Assembly: GCA_044450785.1 (NCBI GenBank)
Contig: JBIOJM010000434.1
Location: 1 to 7,198 of the forward strand
Source of the DNA: JBIOJM01 sp044450785
Lineage (GTDB): Bacteria; Planctomycetota; Planctomycetia; Isosphaerales; Isosphaeraceae
DNA: 7,198 nt
Direction: 5' to 3'
Position 1 is the stretch's first letter. Every line of letters starts with the position of its first letter. Below the pieces are notes generated by a model. The model saw only the letters and a program-made list of their open reading frames with translations, searched no databases and was not told the origin of the DNA. Below, in pieces: positions 1-5,574 of the stretch. A program made the translations under genes and the position numbers.

Positions 1-34
1 ATTCCCCGGTCCATTCGGTCCAGATACGCTCCTG

Positions 35-113
35 TGAGCGGTACGGCGCTAGCCGCCGGTGACCCGGTCGCTCGTCGATCGCCAAACACCGGTGGCTAGC
101 GCCATTCCGCTCA
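35..113. repeat. REPIN-like element, copy 1 (paired inverted REP hairpins)
   Basis: The left arm (35-61) and right arm (87-113) are inverted copies of a 27-base sequence and enclose a 25-base spacer. They pair at 24 of 27 positions, plus one G-T wobble. Each arm also contains its own small hairpin: CGGC-GCTA-GCCG on the left and TGGC-TAGC-GCCA on the right. Two of the three differences between the arms fall at the two paired positions of that small hairpin, so C:G in one arm is T:A in the other. This architecture of two inverted REP hairpins around a spacer matches REPIN/BIME elements mobilised by RAYT (TnpA-REP) proteins. No RAYT gene is present in this window, so the family assignment is inference. 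Confidence 0.75.
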
Positions 114-148
114 GATTCCCCGGTCCATTCGGTCCAGATACGCTCCTG

Positions 149-227
149 TGAGCGGTACGGCGCTAGCCGCCGGTGACCCGGTCGCTCGTCGATCGCCAAA
201 CACCGGTGGCTAGCGCCATTCCGCTCA
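149..227. repeat. REPIN-like element, copy 2
   Basis: This is an exact copy of the element at 35-113, shifted by 114 bases. Its arms lie at 149-175 and 201-227, with the spacer at 176-200. Confidence 0.75.
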
Positions 228-228
228 G

Positions 229-279
229 ATTCCCCGGTCTATTCAGTCGTGAGACGCTCCTGTGAGCGGTACGGCGCTA
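229..279. repeat. Truncated, diverged third copy of the 114-bp unit
   Basis: The third unit starts in register at 229 and follows the first 51 bases of the 114-bp unit with a few substitutions in its leader, between about 240 and 254. The REP-like left arm is intact from 263 to 279 and then similarity stops inside the small hairpin's loop. The second half of the arm, the spacer and the right arm are absent. It looks like an older copy or the boundary of the array. Confidence 0.85.
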
Positions 280-416
280 ACTTTCGCTGCCATGCGTGAG
301 ACATCTCAACGACCGATGAATTCTTCCGTGGGTTTCCGGGTGTTCGGTGGTTAAACAAACATCGCCGCCAGTCTTCTATGCGTCTTTTGCATGAGCGCAC
401 TTTACCCTTACCGGTC
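280..416. other. Intergenic stretch with no recognised feature
   Basis: This 137-base stretch lies between the truncated repeat and the stop of the transpeptidase-family gene. The only structure seen is a very weak hairpin at 378-392 (ATGC/GCAT, four base pairs). It has no convincing terminator and no coding region with a supported start. Confidence 0.5.
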
Positions 417-2144
417 TTAGTATCCCATCGCCGCCCCGTCTTTCCTCGGGTCGGAGCCGCCGATCAACACACCGCGCTCCAGGTCGATGCGAATCGCCTG
501 GTAGCCGCCGAAGGTGCCGGGGGCCTCGCCCAACCGATGGCCCTTGGCCTCGAGCCGGTGCCGTGCAAGTGCGGAGATTCCCGACTCGAGGGCGACCTCG
601 CCGCCCCCCTTGGCCGGCTGGCCGGTCGGCTCCGACGAGCCGAAGTGCCGGAACCGAGGCGCGTCACCGGCCTCCTGCACGTCCATGCCGAAGTCGATCA
701 GGTTGCAGATCACCTGCGCATGGCCTTGGGCCTGCATGTCACCCCCCATCAGTCCGAAGCTCAGCCACGGCTTCCCGTCCTTGGTGATGAACCCCGGGAT
801 GATCGTGTGGAACGGCCGCTTCCGCGGCTCGAGCCGGTTCAGATGGTTCGGGTCGAGCGCGAACAGACAACCGCGGTTCTGCAGCACGAAACCCAGGTCG
901 GCCGGCACGTGATGCGACCCGAATCCGTGAAAGTTGCTCTGGATCAGGCTGACGCAGTTGAAGTCGCGATCGACCACCGTCAGATAGATGGTGTCGGCCT
1001 GCATCGGGTCACCCGCGGTGGGTCGAAGATTGGCCTGTTCGACTTTCAGCTCAGCCCGGCGCCGGGCGGCGTACCGCTTGGAGATCAAGGTTGCCACGGG
1101 AATCCGGGCAAAATCGGGGTCGGCGTAGAACTTGCCCCGATCCTCGTAGGCCAGCTTCTTGGCCTCGATCATCAAGTGCAGCGCCTCGGCTGACTGCGGG
1201 CCCAGGCTCTTGAGGTCAAACGGCTCGAGCAGGTTCAGCATCTCGAGCACGGCGATCCCCTGGCCGTTGGGAGGCAGCTCCCAGATGTCGTAGCCTCGAT
1301 AGTTGGTCGAGACGGGATCGACAAAGGTGCTCGTATGCCCGGCAAAATCCGGCTGAGAGAACAGGCCCCCGGCCGACTGGGAGTACTGGACGATGGCGTC
1401 GGCGATTGGGCCCAGGTAGAACGCGTTGCGACCGTCTCGGGCGATCGACCGGAGCGAGCGGGCCAGCCCTGGATTGCGGAAGATCGACCCGGGCAGGGGA
1501 GCGTGGCCCCCGGGAAGGAAGCAGGCGGCCGAGCTGGGGATCGACTTGAGGCTCGACTCGGCGCCGCGCCAGTCGGCGGCGATGATCTCGCTGACCGGGA
1601 AACCGGTTTCGGCGTAAGCGATCGCCGGCGCGAGCAGCTCGGGCCACGGCTTGGTGCCGAAGCGGGCGCGGAGCTGGTCCCAGCCATCGACGCAGCCGGG
1701 AACCGACCAGCTCAAGGGACCGTGGGTGGGAATCGCGGCCAACCCCTTGGCCGCAAAGAGATCGATCGTGGCGGCGGCCGGAGCGCGGCCGCTGGCGTTC
1801 AAGCCGATGAGCTGCTTCGTCTTGGCATCCCAGACGATGGCGAAGAGGTCGCCGCCCAGGCCGCACGACATCGGCTCGACCACGCCCAGGACCGCGTTGG
1901 CCGCGATCGCGGCATCGACGGCGTTGCCCCCTTGCTGCAAGATGCGGATGGCGGTCGCGGTCGCCAGCGGCTGACTGGTCGCGGCCATCCCCTGACGGGC
2001 CATCACGGCCGAGCGGGTCTTGTGCGGCGGTCCGGCCGGCCGGTCGCCGGCCGACGCCAGCCGCTGCCCCCCCACGCCCAGCCAAGCCAGGACCGCCCAG
2101 GCGATCATCAGGAAACACGACGCGATATCCAACCGATGGGTCAT
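417..2144 (-). CDS. ggt: Gamma-glutamyltranspeptidase-family hydrolase, exported
   Basis: This 575-residue protein is full length for the GGT family of Ntn-hydrolases, which self-cleave into large and small subunits and act on gamma-glutamyl compounds such as glutathione. Residues 1-32 look like a signal peptide, implying action outside the cytoplasm. The motif ADTIYLTVVD places the predicted nucleophile and cleavage site at Thr385. Other family marks are LNASGRAP (115-122), with the substrate-site Arg120, NGQG (293-296) and the glycine motif GLMGGDMQAQGHAQ (464-477). The segment between the nucleophile and the glycine motif is short, with no E. coli-type lid loop. It reads LQNRG then RPFHT where E. 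coli GGT has aspartate and the RPLSS serine pair. This resembles the YwrD-like branch, so true gamma-glutamyl specificity is uncertain. The start is supported by the signal peptide and a GGAAAGG sequence 8 bases upstream. It lies 56 bases downstream of the ribokinase gene. Confidence 0.9.
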   Translation of the reverse strand: MTHRLDIASCFLMIAWAVLAWLGVGGQRLASAGDRPAGPPHKTRSAVMARQGMAATSQPLATATAIRILQQGGNAVDAAIAANAVLGVVEPMSCGLGGDLFAIVWDAKTKQLIGLNASGRAPAAATIDLFAAKGLAAIPTHGPLSWSVPGCVDGWDQLRARFGTKPWPELLAPAIAYAETGFPVSEIIAADWRGAESSLKSIPSSAACFLPGGHAPLPGSIFRNPGLARSLRSIARDGRNAFYLGPIADAIVQYSQSAGGLFSQPDFAGHTSTFVDPVSTNYRGYDIWELPPNGQGIAVLEMLNLLEPFDLKSLGPQSAEALHLMIEAKKLAYEDRGKFYADPDFARIPVATLISKRYAARRRAELKVEQANLRPTAGDPMQADTIYLTVVDRDFNCVSLIQSNFHGFGSHHVPADLGFVLQNRGCLFALDPNHLNRLEPRKRPFHTIIPGFITKDGKPWLSFGLMGGDMQAQGHAQVICNLIDFGMDVQEAGDAPRFRHFGSSEPTGQPAKGGGEVALESGISALARHRLEAKGHRLGEAPGTFGGYQAIRIDLERGVLIGGSDPRKDGAAMGY

Positions 2145-2164
2145 GACCAGGGCCTTTCCAAAGC

Positions 2165-2221
2165 GTGAAGGGTGAAGAAAAGAAGGGTTTTACTCATCCA
2201 TCATCCTTCATCCTTCATCCT
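2165..2221. repeat. Heptamer repeats in the ribokinase/transpeptidase gap
   Basis: Positions 2201-2221 are three exact copies of TCATCCT, preceded by one variant copy (TCATCCA, 2194-2200). On the transcribed minus strand the unit is GGATGAA. A second small pair, GTGAAGG/GTGAAGA (2165-2178), is a related heptamer in the opposite orientation. The two sets form an imperfect inverted repeat: 2167-2177 against 2206-2216 matches at 10 of 11 positions, with a 28-base loop. The array overlaps the 3' end of the ribokinase gene and supplies its last codons and its stop. There is no T-run, so a classical terminator is not supported. Confidence 0.85.
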
Positions 2222-3166
2222 TTTTCTTTTGATTGCCGCCAATCGATCGATGGCGTCGCGAAACGGCAAGGACGACTGTGCGCCCGGCACGCTGACCGCC
2301 AGCGCTCCGGCGGCGTTCGCCCAGGCGACCACCGCCTCGTCGATCCCTCGCCCTTCCGCCACAGCGGCCGCCAACGCCCCATTGAAGGCATCGCCAGCGC
2401 CGACCGTGTCGACCGCTTCAACCCGGGGTGCGGGGATAATGCGCCACGGCTTGGCACAGAACATTTGGCAGCCGCGCGATCCCAAGGTGATCAACACGAC
2501 CGCGGGTCCCATCTGGGCCAAGCGAAGACTCAAACCCCGCCAATCGGGCTCAGTCTCCCCCTCTGCTTTCATTCCCGCCAGCGCCAGGGCCTCGACGCGA
2601 TTCGGCGTGATCACCATGGCCGCTGAAAGAAGCTCCCTCAGCTCGGGCTCCGCGAGCGCCGGCGCGGGTGCCGGATTCAGGATCGTGAACATCTCCGCAT
2701 CGAAGCCGCGCCGCAGGGCCCGGATCACGGTCGGCACGGGGACCTCCAGGCTCACGAGCAGCACGTCGTCCTTGCGAAACACGGACGCAGGCAGTTGGTC
2801 GATGTCGTTCGGGGTGAGCTTGTGGTTCGCGCCCGGAGCGACGCCAATCATATTCTCGCCGTCTTCGCCGACATAGATCAGGGCCACGCCCGACGCCACT
2901 CCCTCGACGATCCGCGCGTGGCTGACGTCGATCCCCTCGCGCTGATAAAGCTCGAGGGCTTCCTTGCCCAGGGTGTCCGCGCCGACGGCGGTCACGAAAA
3001 CGACCTCGGCGCCGGCGCGGCGGGCCGCGACCGCCTGGTTGGCCCCTTTGCCGCCGCGCGTGGTGGTAAACGTGCTGCCCAGAACCGTCTGGCCAGGCGC
3101 CGGCAGCCGAGGCACCCGGACGGTCATATCAGTGTTACTCGATCCGACAACGACCACGCGCGGCAT
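2201..3166 (-). CDS. rbsK: Ribokinase, PfkB family
   Basis: This 321-residue cytoplasmic sugar kinase is predicted to phosphorylate ribose with ATP to ribose 5-phosphate. SSNTDM (9-14) is the N-terminal substrate loop. GGKGANQA (38-45) is PfkB signature 1, and DTVGAGDAFNG (253-263) is signature 2 with the anion hole and catalytic base Asp259. Ribokinase-specific marks include SLEVP (139-143), ITPNRVEA (186-193), ITLGSRG (226-232) and GAQSSLP (295-301), each with a close E. coli RbsK counterpart. A close homologue acting on another sugar or nucleoside cannot be excluded. The start is fixed by a strong AAGGAG ribosome site at 3178-3183, 11 bases from the ATG. The last residues, RMKDEG, and the TGA are encoded by GGATGAA heptamer repeats, so the natural C-terminus was probably around residue 315. 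It lies 88 bases after the cupin gene. No ribose transporter, rbsD or regulator is in view. Confidence 0.93.
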   Translation of the reverse strand: MPRVVVVGSSNTDMTVRVPRLPAPGQTVLGSTFTTTRGGKGANQAVAARRAGAEVVFVTAVGADTLGKEALELYQREGIDVSHARIVEGVASGVALIYVGEDGENMIGVAPGANHKLTPNDIDQLPASVFRKDDVLLVSLEVPVPTVIRALRRGFDAEMFTILNPAPAPALAEPELRELLSAAMVITPNRVEALALAGMKAEGETEPDWRGLSLRLAQMGPAVVLITLGSRGCQMFCAKPWRIIPAPRVEAVDTVGAGDAFNGALAAAVAEGRGIDEAVVAWANAAGALAVSVPGAQSSLPFRDAIDRLAAIKRKRMKDEG

Positions 3167-3198
3167 GGATGCCGGAGCTCCTTCCCTTCAAGTTTCTT

Positions 3199-3252
3199 CT
3201 TGGCGTCCTTGGCGTCTTGGCGGTTGATCCGGTGTCCCGGGCGTCTTGGCGG
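3199..3252. repeat. Short tandem repeat, CGCCAAG type, in the cupin/ribokinase gap
   Basis: Three tandem units of 8-9 bases lie at 3199-3223 (CTTGGCGTC, CTTGGCGT, CTTGGCGG), and a separate partial copy lies at 3243-3252. On the minus strand they read as CGCCAAGACGCCAAGGACGC. I recall this type of sequence as a widespread intergenic repeat in planctomycetes, cyanobacteria and other phyla; that is memory, not a search result. It starts just past the cupin stop and ends 15 bases before the AAGGAG site of the ribokinase gene. Confidence 0.8.
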
Positions 3253-3254
3253 CC

Positions 3255-3629
3255 TCAAAGATAATCTTCGCGAATCGGGTGGAACACGTCGATCGCAACG
3301 GCCGGTTGATCCAGGGCCCGGACGCCGTGGACGACGCCGCCGGGAATGCGCCACATGTCGCCAGGGCCGAGTAGACGAGTCACGCCTCCCACGGTGAACT
3401 CGAGCTTTCCCTCGAGCAAGATGCCCATCTGCTCATGCGGATGCGAATGGTCGGTCACGACCGATCCGGGCTCGAGTCGGACGACCGAGAGCATCAGGTT
3501 CGTCCCGGCGGCCGTGCGGATCTCGACACCCGGAAAGATCTGGTGCCTCGACCCGGCCCCAGCCGGGATGAAATAGGCTAGGGCGGCGTGCGGTTGCCCT
3601 TGATCAAGGCTGGCGGGCGGCCCGGTCAT
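3255..3629 (-). CDS. Small KdgF-like cupin protein
   Basis: This protein of 124 residues is a single small beta-barrel cupin. Numbering from the chosen start, motif 1 is HSHPHEQMGILLEG beginning at His61, giving likely metal ligands His61, His63 and Gln67. Motif 2 is PGGVVH with the fourth ligand His101. The C-terminus, FHPIREDYL, resembles the F-x-P-x-R-E-D-Y/F-L ending of KdgF-type cupins, which help linearise unsaturated uronates in pectin and alginate breakdown. That family link is from memory and the substrate here is unknown. A longer 134-residue form starting at 3659 is possible. The start at 3629 is preferred because its ATG overlaps the TGA of the upstream cytochrome gene as ATGA, indicating translational coupling. 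There is no signal peptide, so it is cytoplasmic while its coupled neighbour is exported. Confidence 0.85.
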   Translation of the reverse strand: MTGPPASLDQGQPHAALAYFIPAGAGSRHQIFPGVEIRTAAGTNLMLSVVRLEPGSVVTDHSHPHEQMGILLEGKLEFTVGGVTRLLGPGDMWRIPGGVVHGVRALDQPAVAIDVFHPIREDYL

Positions 3630-5224
3630 TCGAGGTGTCCGTAACGTGCCGCGATCCACTCGCCGGTGTCGTTGATGAACTCCTCGCGAGTACCGTGAAA
3701 GACCTTTTGGAGCGTGTCGTCGAGCTTGTCGCCGCCCTCGAGCATTCCGCTCACGAACGCAGGGAAGTAGCGGCGGTTCACCTCGATCGACATCATTGAC
3801 TCCACAAGCGCGAATCCGACAGCGCGGAGGCTGTCAGCCGTGATCTGATCAGTCCCACCCAGGGCTTCGTTGACCCTGTTCGCCCAGCCCTGTTGGTAGT
3901 TCGCGAGCGCGGTCTGACGGAGTTGGTGGTAATGAGCGCTCCGCGGCTCGACCTGGGCCGCTAAATAGCTGCCGATGCCCACCGCCAGCCAGCGCGGGGG
4001 GTTGGTGCCGGCCGATTCCACGGCGGACCTCCCCAGTGCCTCGGCGAGCAGGCCGTTCAGCGTTCGATCGGCAAGGACGCCTTCCCCCGGCCCTTCCTCT
4101 CCACGCTTCGTCCGCGCCCGCCGCTTGCCCGCCCCCGGTTCCTCTTTCCGACCGCCCAGGGGATCGACGACAGCCACGTATGGCTGGGGGACGTTGAGCC
4201 GCCCGATTGATGCTTCGTCGGTCTCGACATCATGGTTCTCCACCGAGCGGACGAACTCGATGAAGTCGTTCCGACTCGCGAAGACATAGATGCCGACTTT
4301 CTCGACCCAGTTCCCAGCCGCCGCGCCGAGAATCCTCCTGATGTGCCCGTACTGCGTTTCCATCACCTTGAGCGTGCTCCCGGCCCGGTCGCGGGGCAAG
4401 TTGCTGAACATGACAAAATGCCCGCCGGGTACAACGTCAGGCTTCAGCTTGGAATTGGCCTGCTTCCACCGTCGGAGGCCGGCAGCCTCGACCTCCTTGT
4501 CACGTTCCGCTTGAGGTAGCTTGGCGACCTGGGCACGTCGAACCTGCTCGGTGCTCGCCGCATACGAATCGATGGGTTTCTTGGGGTCGAGTCCCCTATC
4601 GAGCTTCGCTCCCTCCTTCACCCACCGTTCGACCTTGGCGATTGCCTCGTCCGAAAGAACCTGGTTGGCCCCTTGGGGCATCCGCGGAGTTTCCAGTCCC
4701 TTGATCCGCGAGACCAGCGAGCTCTCCTCGGGGTTCCCGGGCGAGACGACCTTGTGCTCGGGAGTCCCCTTCTCGAGATTCGCGTATGTCGACAGATCCA
4801 GTTTCCCCTTCTTGAGACCCACCCCATCACCGCTATGGCAACGCACACAGTTCGCGACGAAAATCGGCGCGATATCTTGTGAAAACCTCAACTGGCCGGT
4901 GTCGCCTCTCTTTGTCTTGGTCGCGGCATTCTTGGTTTTCCCCGTCGAGTCGGCCTTCTTGGTCGTATCTTTCTCAGCTTGACGGCTCTTCTTGCGGGCC
5001 GATTTCGACTTGGACGTGCGCCGAGGCATGGCCTCGTCGTCACCGGGGACCTGACCGAACGCGCCCGGGTCAGGCACGGGATCTTGGCCTCCATAGTCCT
5101 GGCTTGTGAACGGATTGGCCAGGCAGGGCGAGGAGGTGAACAACTGTAACCCGACCGGGACAAGCCCGACCGCGGCGAGCAGGAGCACCCGGGTCAAACC
5201 AGGCGACCGCAGAATCTGGGACAT
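3626..5224 (-). CDS. Exported cytochrome c fused to an inactive metallopeptidase-like domain
   Basis: This 532-residue protein has four visible parts. Residues 1-36 are a signal peptide with probable cleavage after CLA. Residues 67-107 form a highly basic, presumably disordered linker with about 16 Lys/Arg in 41 residues. Residues 112-210 are a planctomycete-type cytochrome c domain (PSCyt1-like) with the haem motif CVRCH (126-130), SPGNPEESSL (161-170) and a likely axial Met182 in RMPQG. Residues 268-530 resemble the gluzincin-like DUF1570 domain. In that domain the HExxH position reads AEALG (394-398), and the usual WLxEG reads WLAVG (412-416), so both zinc-binding histidines and the third ligand are missing. 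A second basic, glycine-rich insert (356-382) precedes this site. Haem attachment is well supported; peptidase activity is not expected. The role is unknown, possibly periplasmic electron transfer or binding. The downstream cupin is coupled by an ATGA overlap. Confidence 0.85.
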   Translation of the reverse strand: MSQILRSPGLTRVLLLAAVGLVPVGLQLFTSSPCLANPFTSQDYGGQDPVPDPGAFGQVPGDDEAMPRRTSKSKSARKKSRQAEKDTTKKADSTGKTKNAATKTKRGDTGQLRFSQDIAPIFVANCVRCHSGDGVGLKKGKLDLSTYANLEKGTPEHKVVSPGNPEESSLVSRIKGLETPRMPQGANQVLSDEAIAKVERWVKEGAKLDRGLDPKKPIDSYAASTEQVRRAQVAKLPQAERDKEVEAAGLRRWKQANSKLKPDVVPGGHFVMFSNLPRDRAGSTLKVMETQYGHIRRILGAAAGNWVEKVGIYVFASRNDFIEFVRSVENHDVETDEASIGRLNVPQPYVAVVDPLGGRKEEPGAGKRRARTKRGEEGPGEGVLADRTLNGLLAEALGRSAVESAGTNPPRWLAVGIGSYLAAQVEPRSAHYHQLRQTALANYQQGWANRVNEALGGTDQITADSLRAVGFALVESMMSIEVNRRYFPAFVSGMLEGGDKLDDTLQKVFHGTREEFINDTGEWIAARYGHLE

Positions 5225-5271
5225 GATCGCATCCCCGTACGCACGTCGGAACCGCGAGACTGGATCACATC

Positions 5272-5300
5272 ATTGTTCACCACGCTGCGCGCTTTGACAA
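5272..5300 (-). promoter_or_regulatory. Candidate sigma70-like promoter for the cytochrome gene
   Basis: On the minus strand a TTGTCA -35 box (5295-5300, five of six matches to TTGACA) and an AACAAT -10 box (5272-5277, four of six matches to TATAAT) are separated by exactly 17 bases. The predicted start of transcription leaves a leader of about 40 bases before the ATG at 5224. It lies between the gene and the GGACCAA array. Such matches can arise by chance, and planctomycete promoters are poorly defined. Confidence 0.35.
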
Positions 5301-5323
5301 GACGCGGAACACGAACGATGAAG

Positions 5324-5358
5324 TTGGTCCTTGGTCCTTGGTCCTTGGTCCTTGGTCC
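5324..5358. repeat. Five-copy heptamer array TTGGTCC (GGACCAA on the minus strand)
   Basis: Five exact head-to-tail copies occupy 35 bases. Neither strand of this unit contains a stop codon, so an open frame passes through it, but that frame has no protein-like content. It is the left member of a long inverted repeat with the GGACTAA array at 5575-5618. Confidence 0.97.
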
Positions 5359-5376
5359 CTTAGATTCTTTCCCCTG

Positions 5377-5403
5377 AACTTCTCCGCAAGATGCGGAGAA
5401 GTT
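5377..5403. repeat. Perfect 12-bp hairpin
   Basis: The arms 5377-5388 (AACTTCTCCGCA) and 5392-5403 (TGCGGAGAAGTT) are exact reverse complements with a 3-base loop (AGA). No T-run follows on either strand, so it is not a typical intrinsic terminator. It looks like a module of a structured intergenic repeat. A smaller hairpin, GCGGC-TCT-GCCGC, follows at 5435-5447. Confidence 0.85.
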
Positions 5404-5481
5404 GTACACCGCGATGTTCAGTAGCGCTTTGGTTGCGGCTCTGCCGCGTTGGGAACTGCGCGAGAATAACTTGCCGGAAAA

Positions 5482-5531
5482 GTCGTCTTTCGCTCCGCGA
5501 AAGAAGGTGCGTTCGCGGAGCGAAAGGCGAC
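5482..5531. repeat. 20-bp REP-like hairpin
   Basis: The arms 5482-5501 and 5512-5531 pair over 20 positions with one G-T wobble (5486 with 5527) around a 10-base loop. The core TTTCGCTCCGCGAA and its inverse resemble an intergenic repeat that I recall as abundant in planctomycete genomes and often mis-annotated as short proteins; this is memory, not a search. With no T-run it is unlikely to be a simple terminator. Confidence 0.85.
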
Positions 5532-5574
5532 ACATATTTCCGCGCAGCGCCTTAGTGTCCAGCCTCTAAGTCAG

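Larger units (their letters stand above)
1..228. repeat. Perfect 114-bp tandem duplication (two units)
   Basis: Positions 1-114 and 115-228 are identical base for base, as read directly from the sequence. Each unit has a 34-base leader (1-34 and 115-148) followed by a 79-base inverted-repeat element. The perfect identity suggests a recent duplication or active homogenisation. The array starts at the window edge, so more copies may lie upstream. No open reading frame with coding character crosses it. The repeats abut with no unique spacers, so this is not a CRISPR array. It lies downstream of the gamma-glutamyltranspeptidase-family gene, which reads towards it, so its hairpins could protect or end that transcript; this role is inference. 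Confidence 0.97.

Noticed and set aside
1..279. CRISPR array
   Set aside because: The units are 114 bases long, directly adjacent and identical with no unique spacers, and no cas gene is in view.
378..392. Possible terminator hairpin after the transpeptidase-family gene
   Set aside because: The stem has only four base pairs and is not followed by a T-run on the transcribed strand.
378..1193. Long plus-strand open frame of 271 codons, and another at 1335-2168
   Set aside because: Both lie antisense to the transpeptidase-family gene. Their translations are rich in Arg, Gly and Ala with no recognisable motif, as expected for shadows of a high-GC gene.
3630..3659. Ten-residue N-terminal extension of the cupin, starting at 3659
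   Set aside because: It would overlap the cytochrome gene by 34 bases. The ATG at 3629 makes the usual ATGA overlap and still includes the whole barrel.
5194..5535. Minus-strand open frame of 113 codons upstream of the cytochrome gene
   Set aside because: It is translated repeat: its sequence comes from the 20-bp hairpin and from the stop-free GGACCAA array, which gives the periodic peptide GPRTKDQ.
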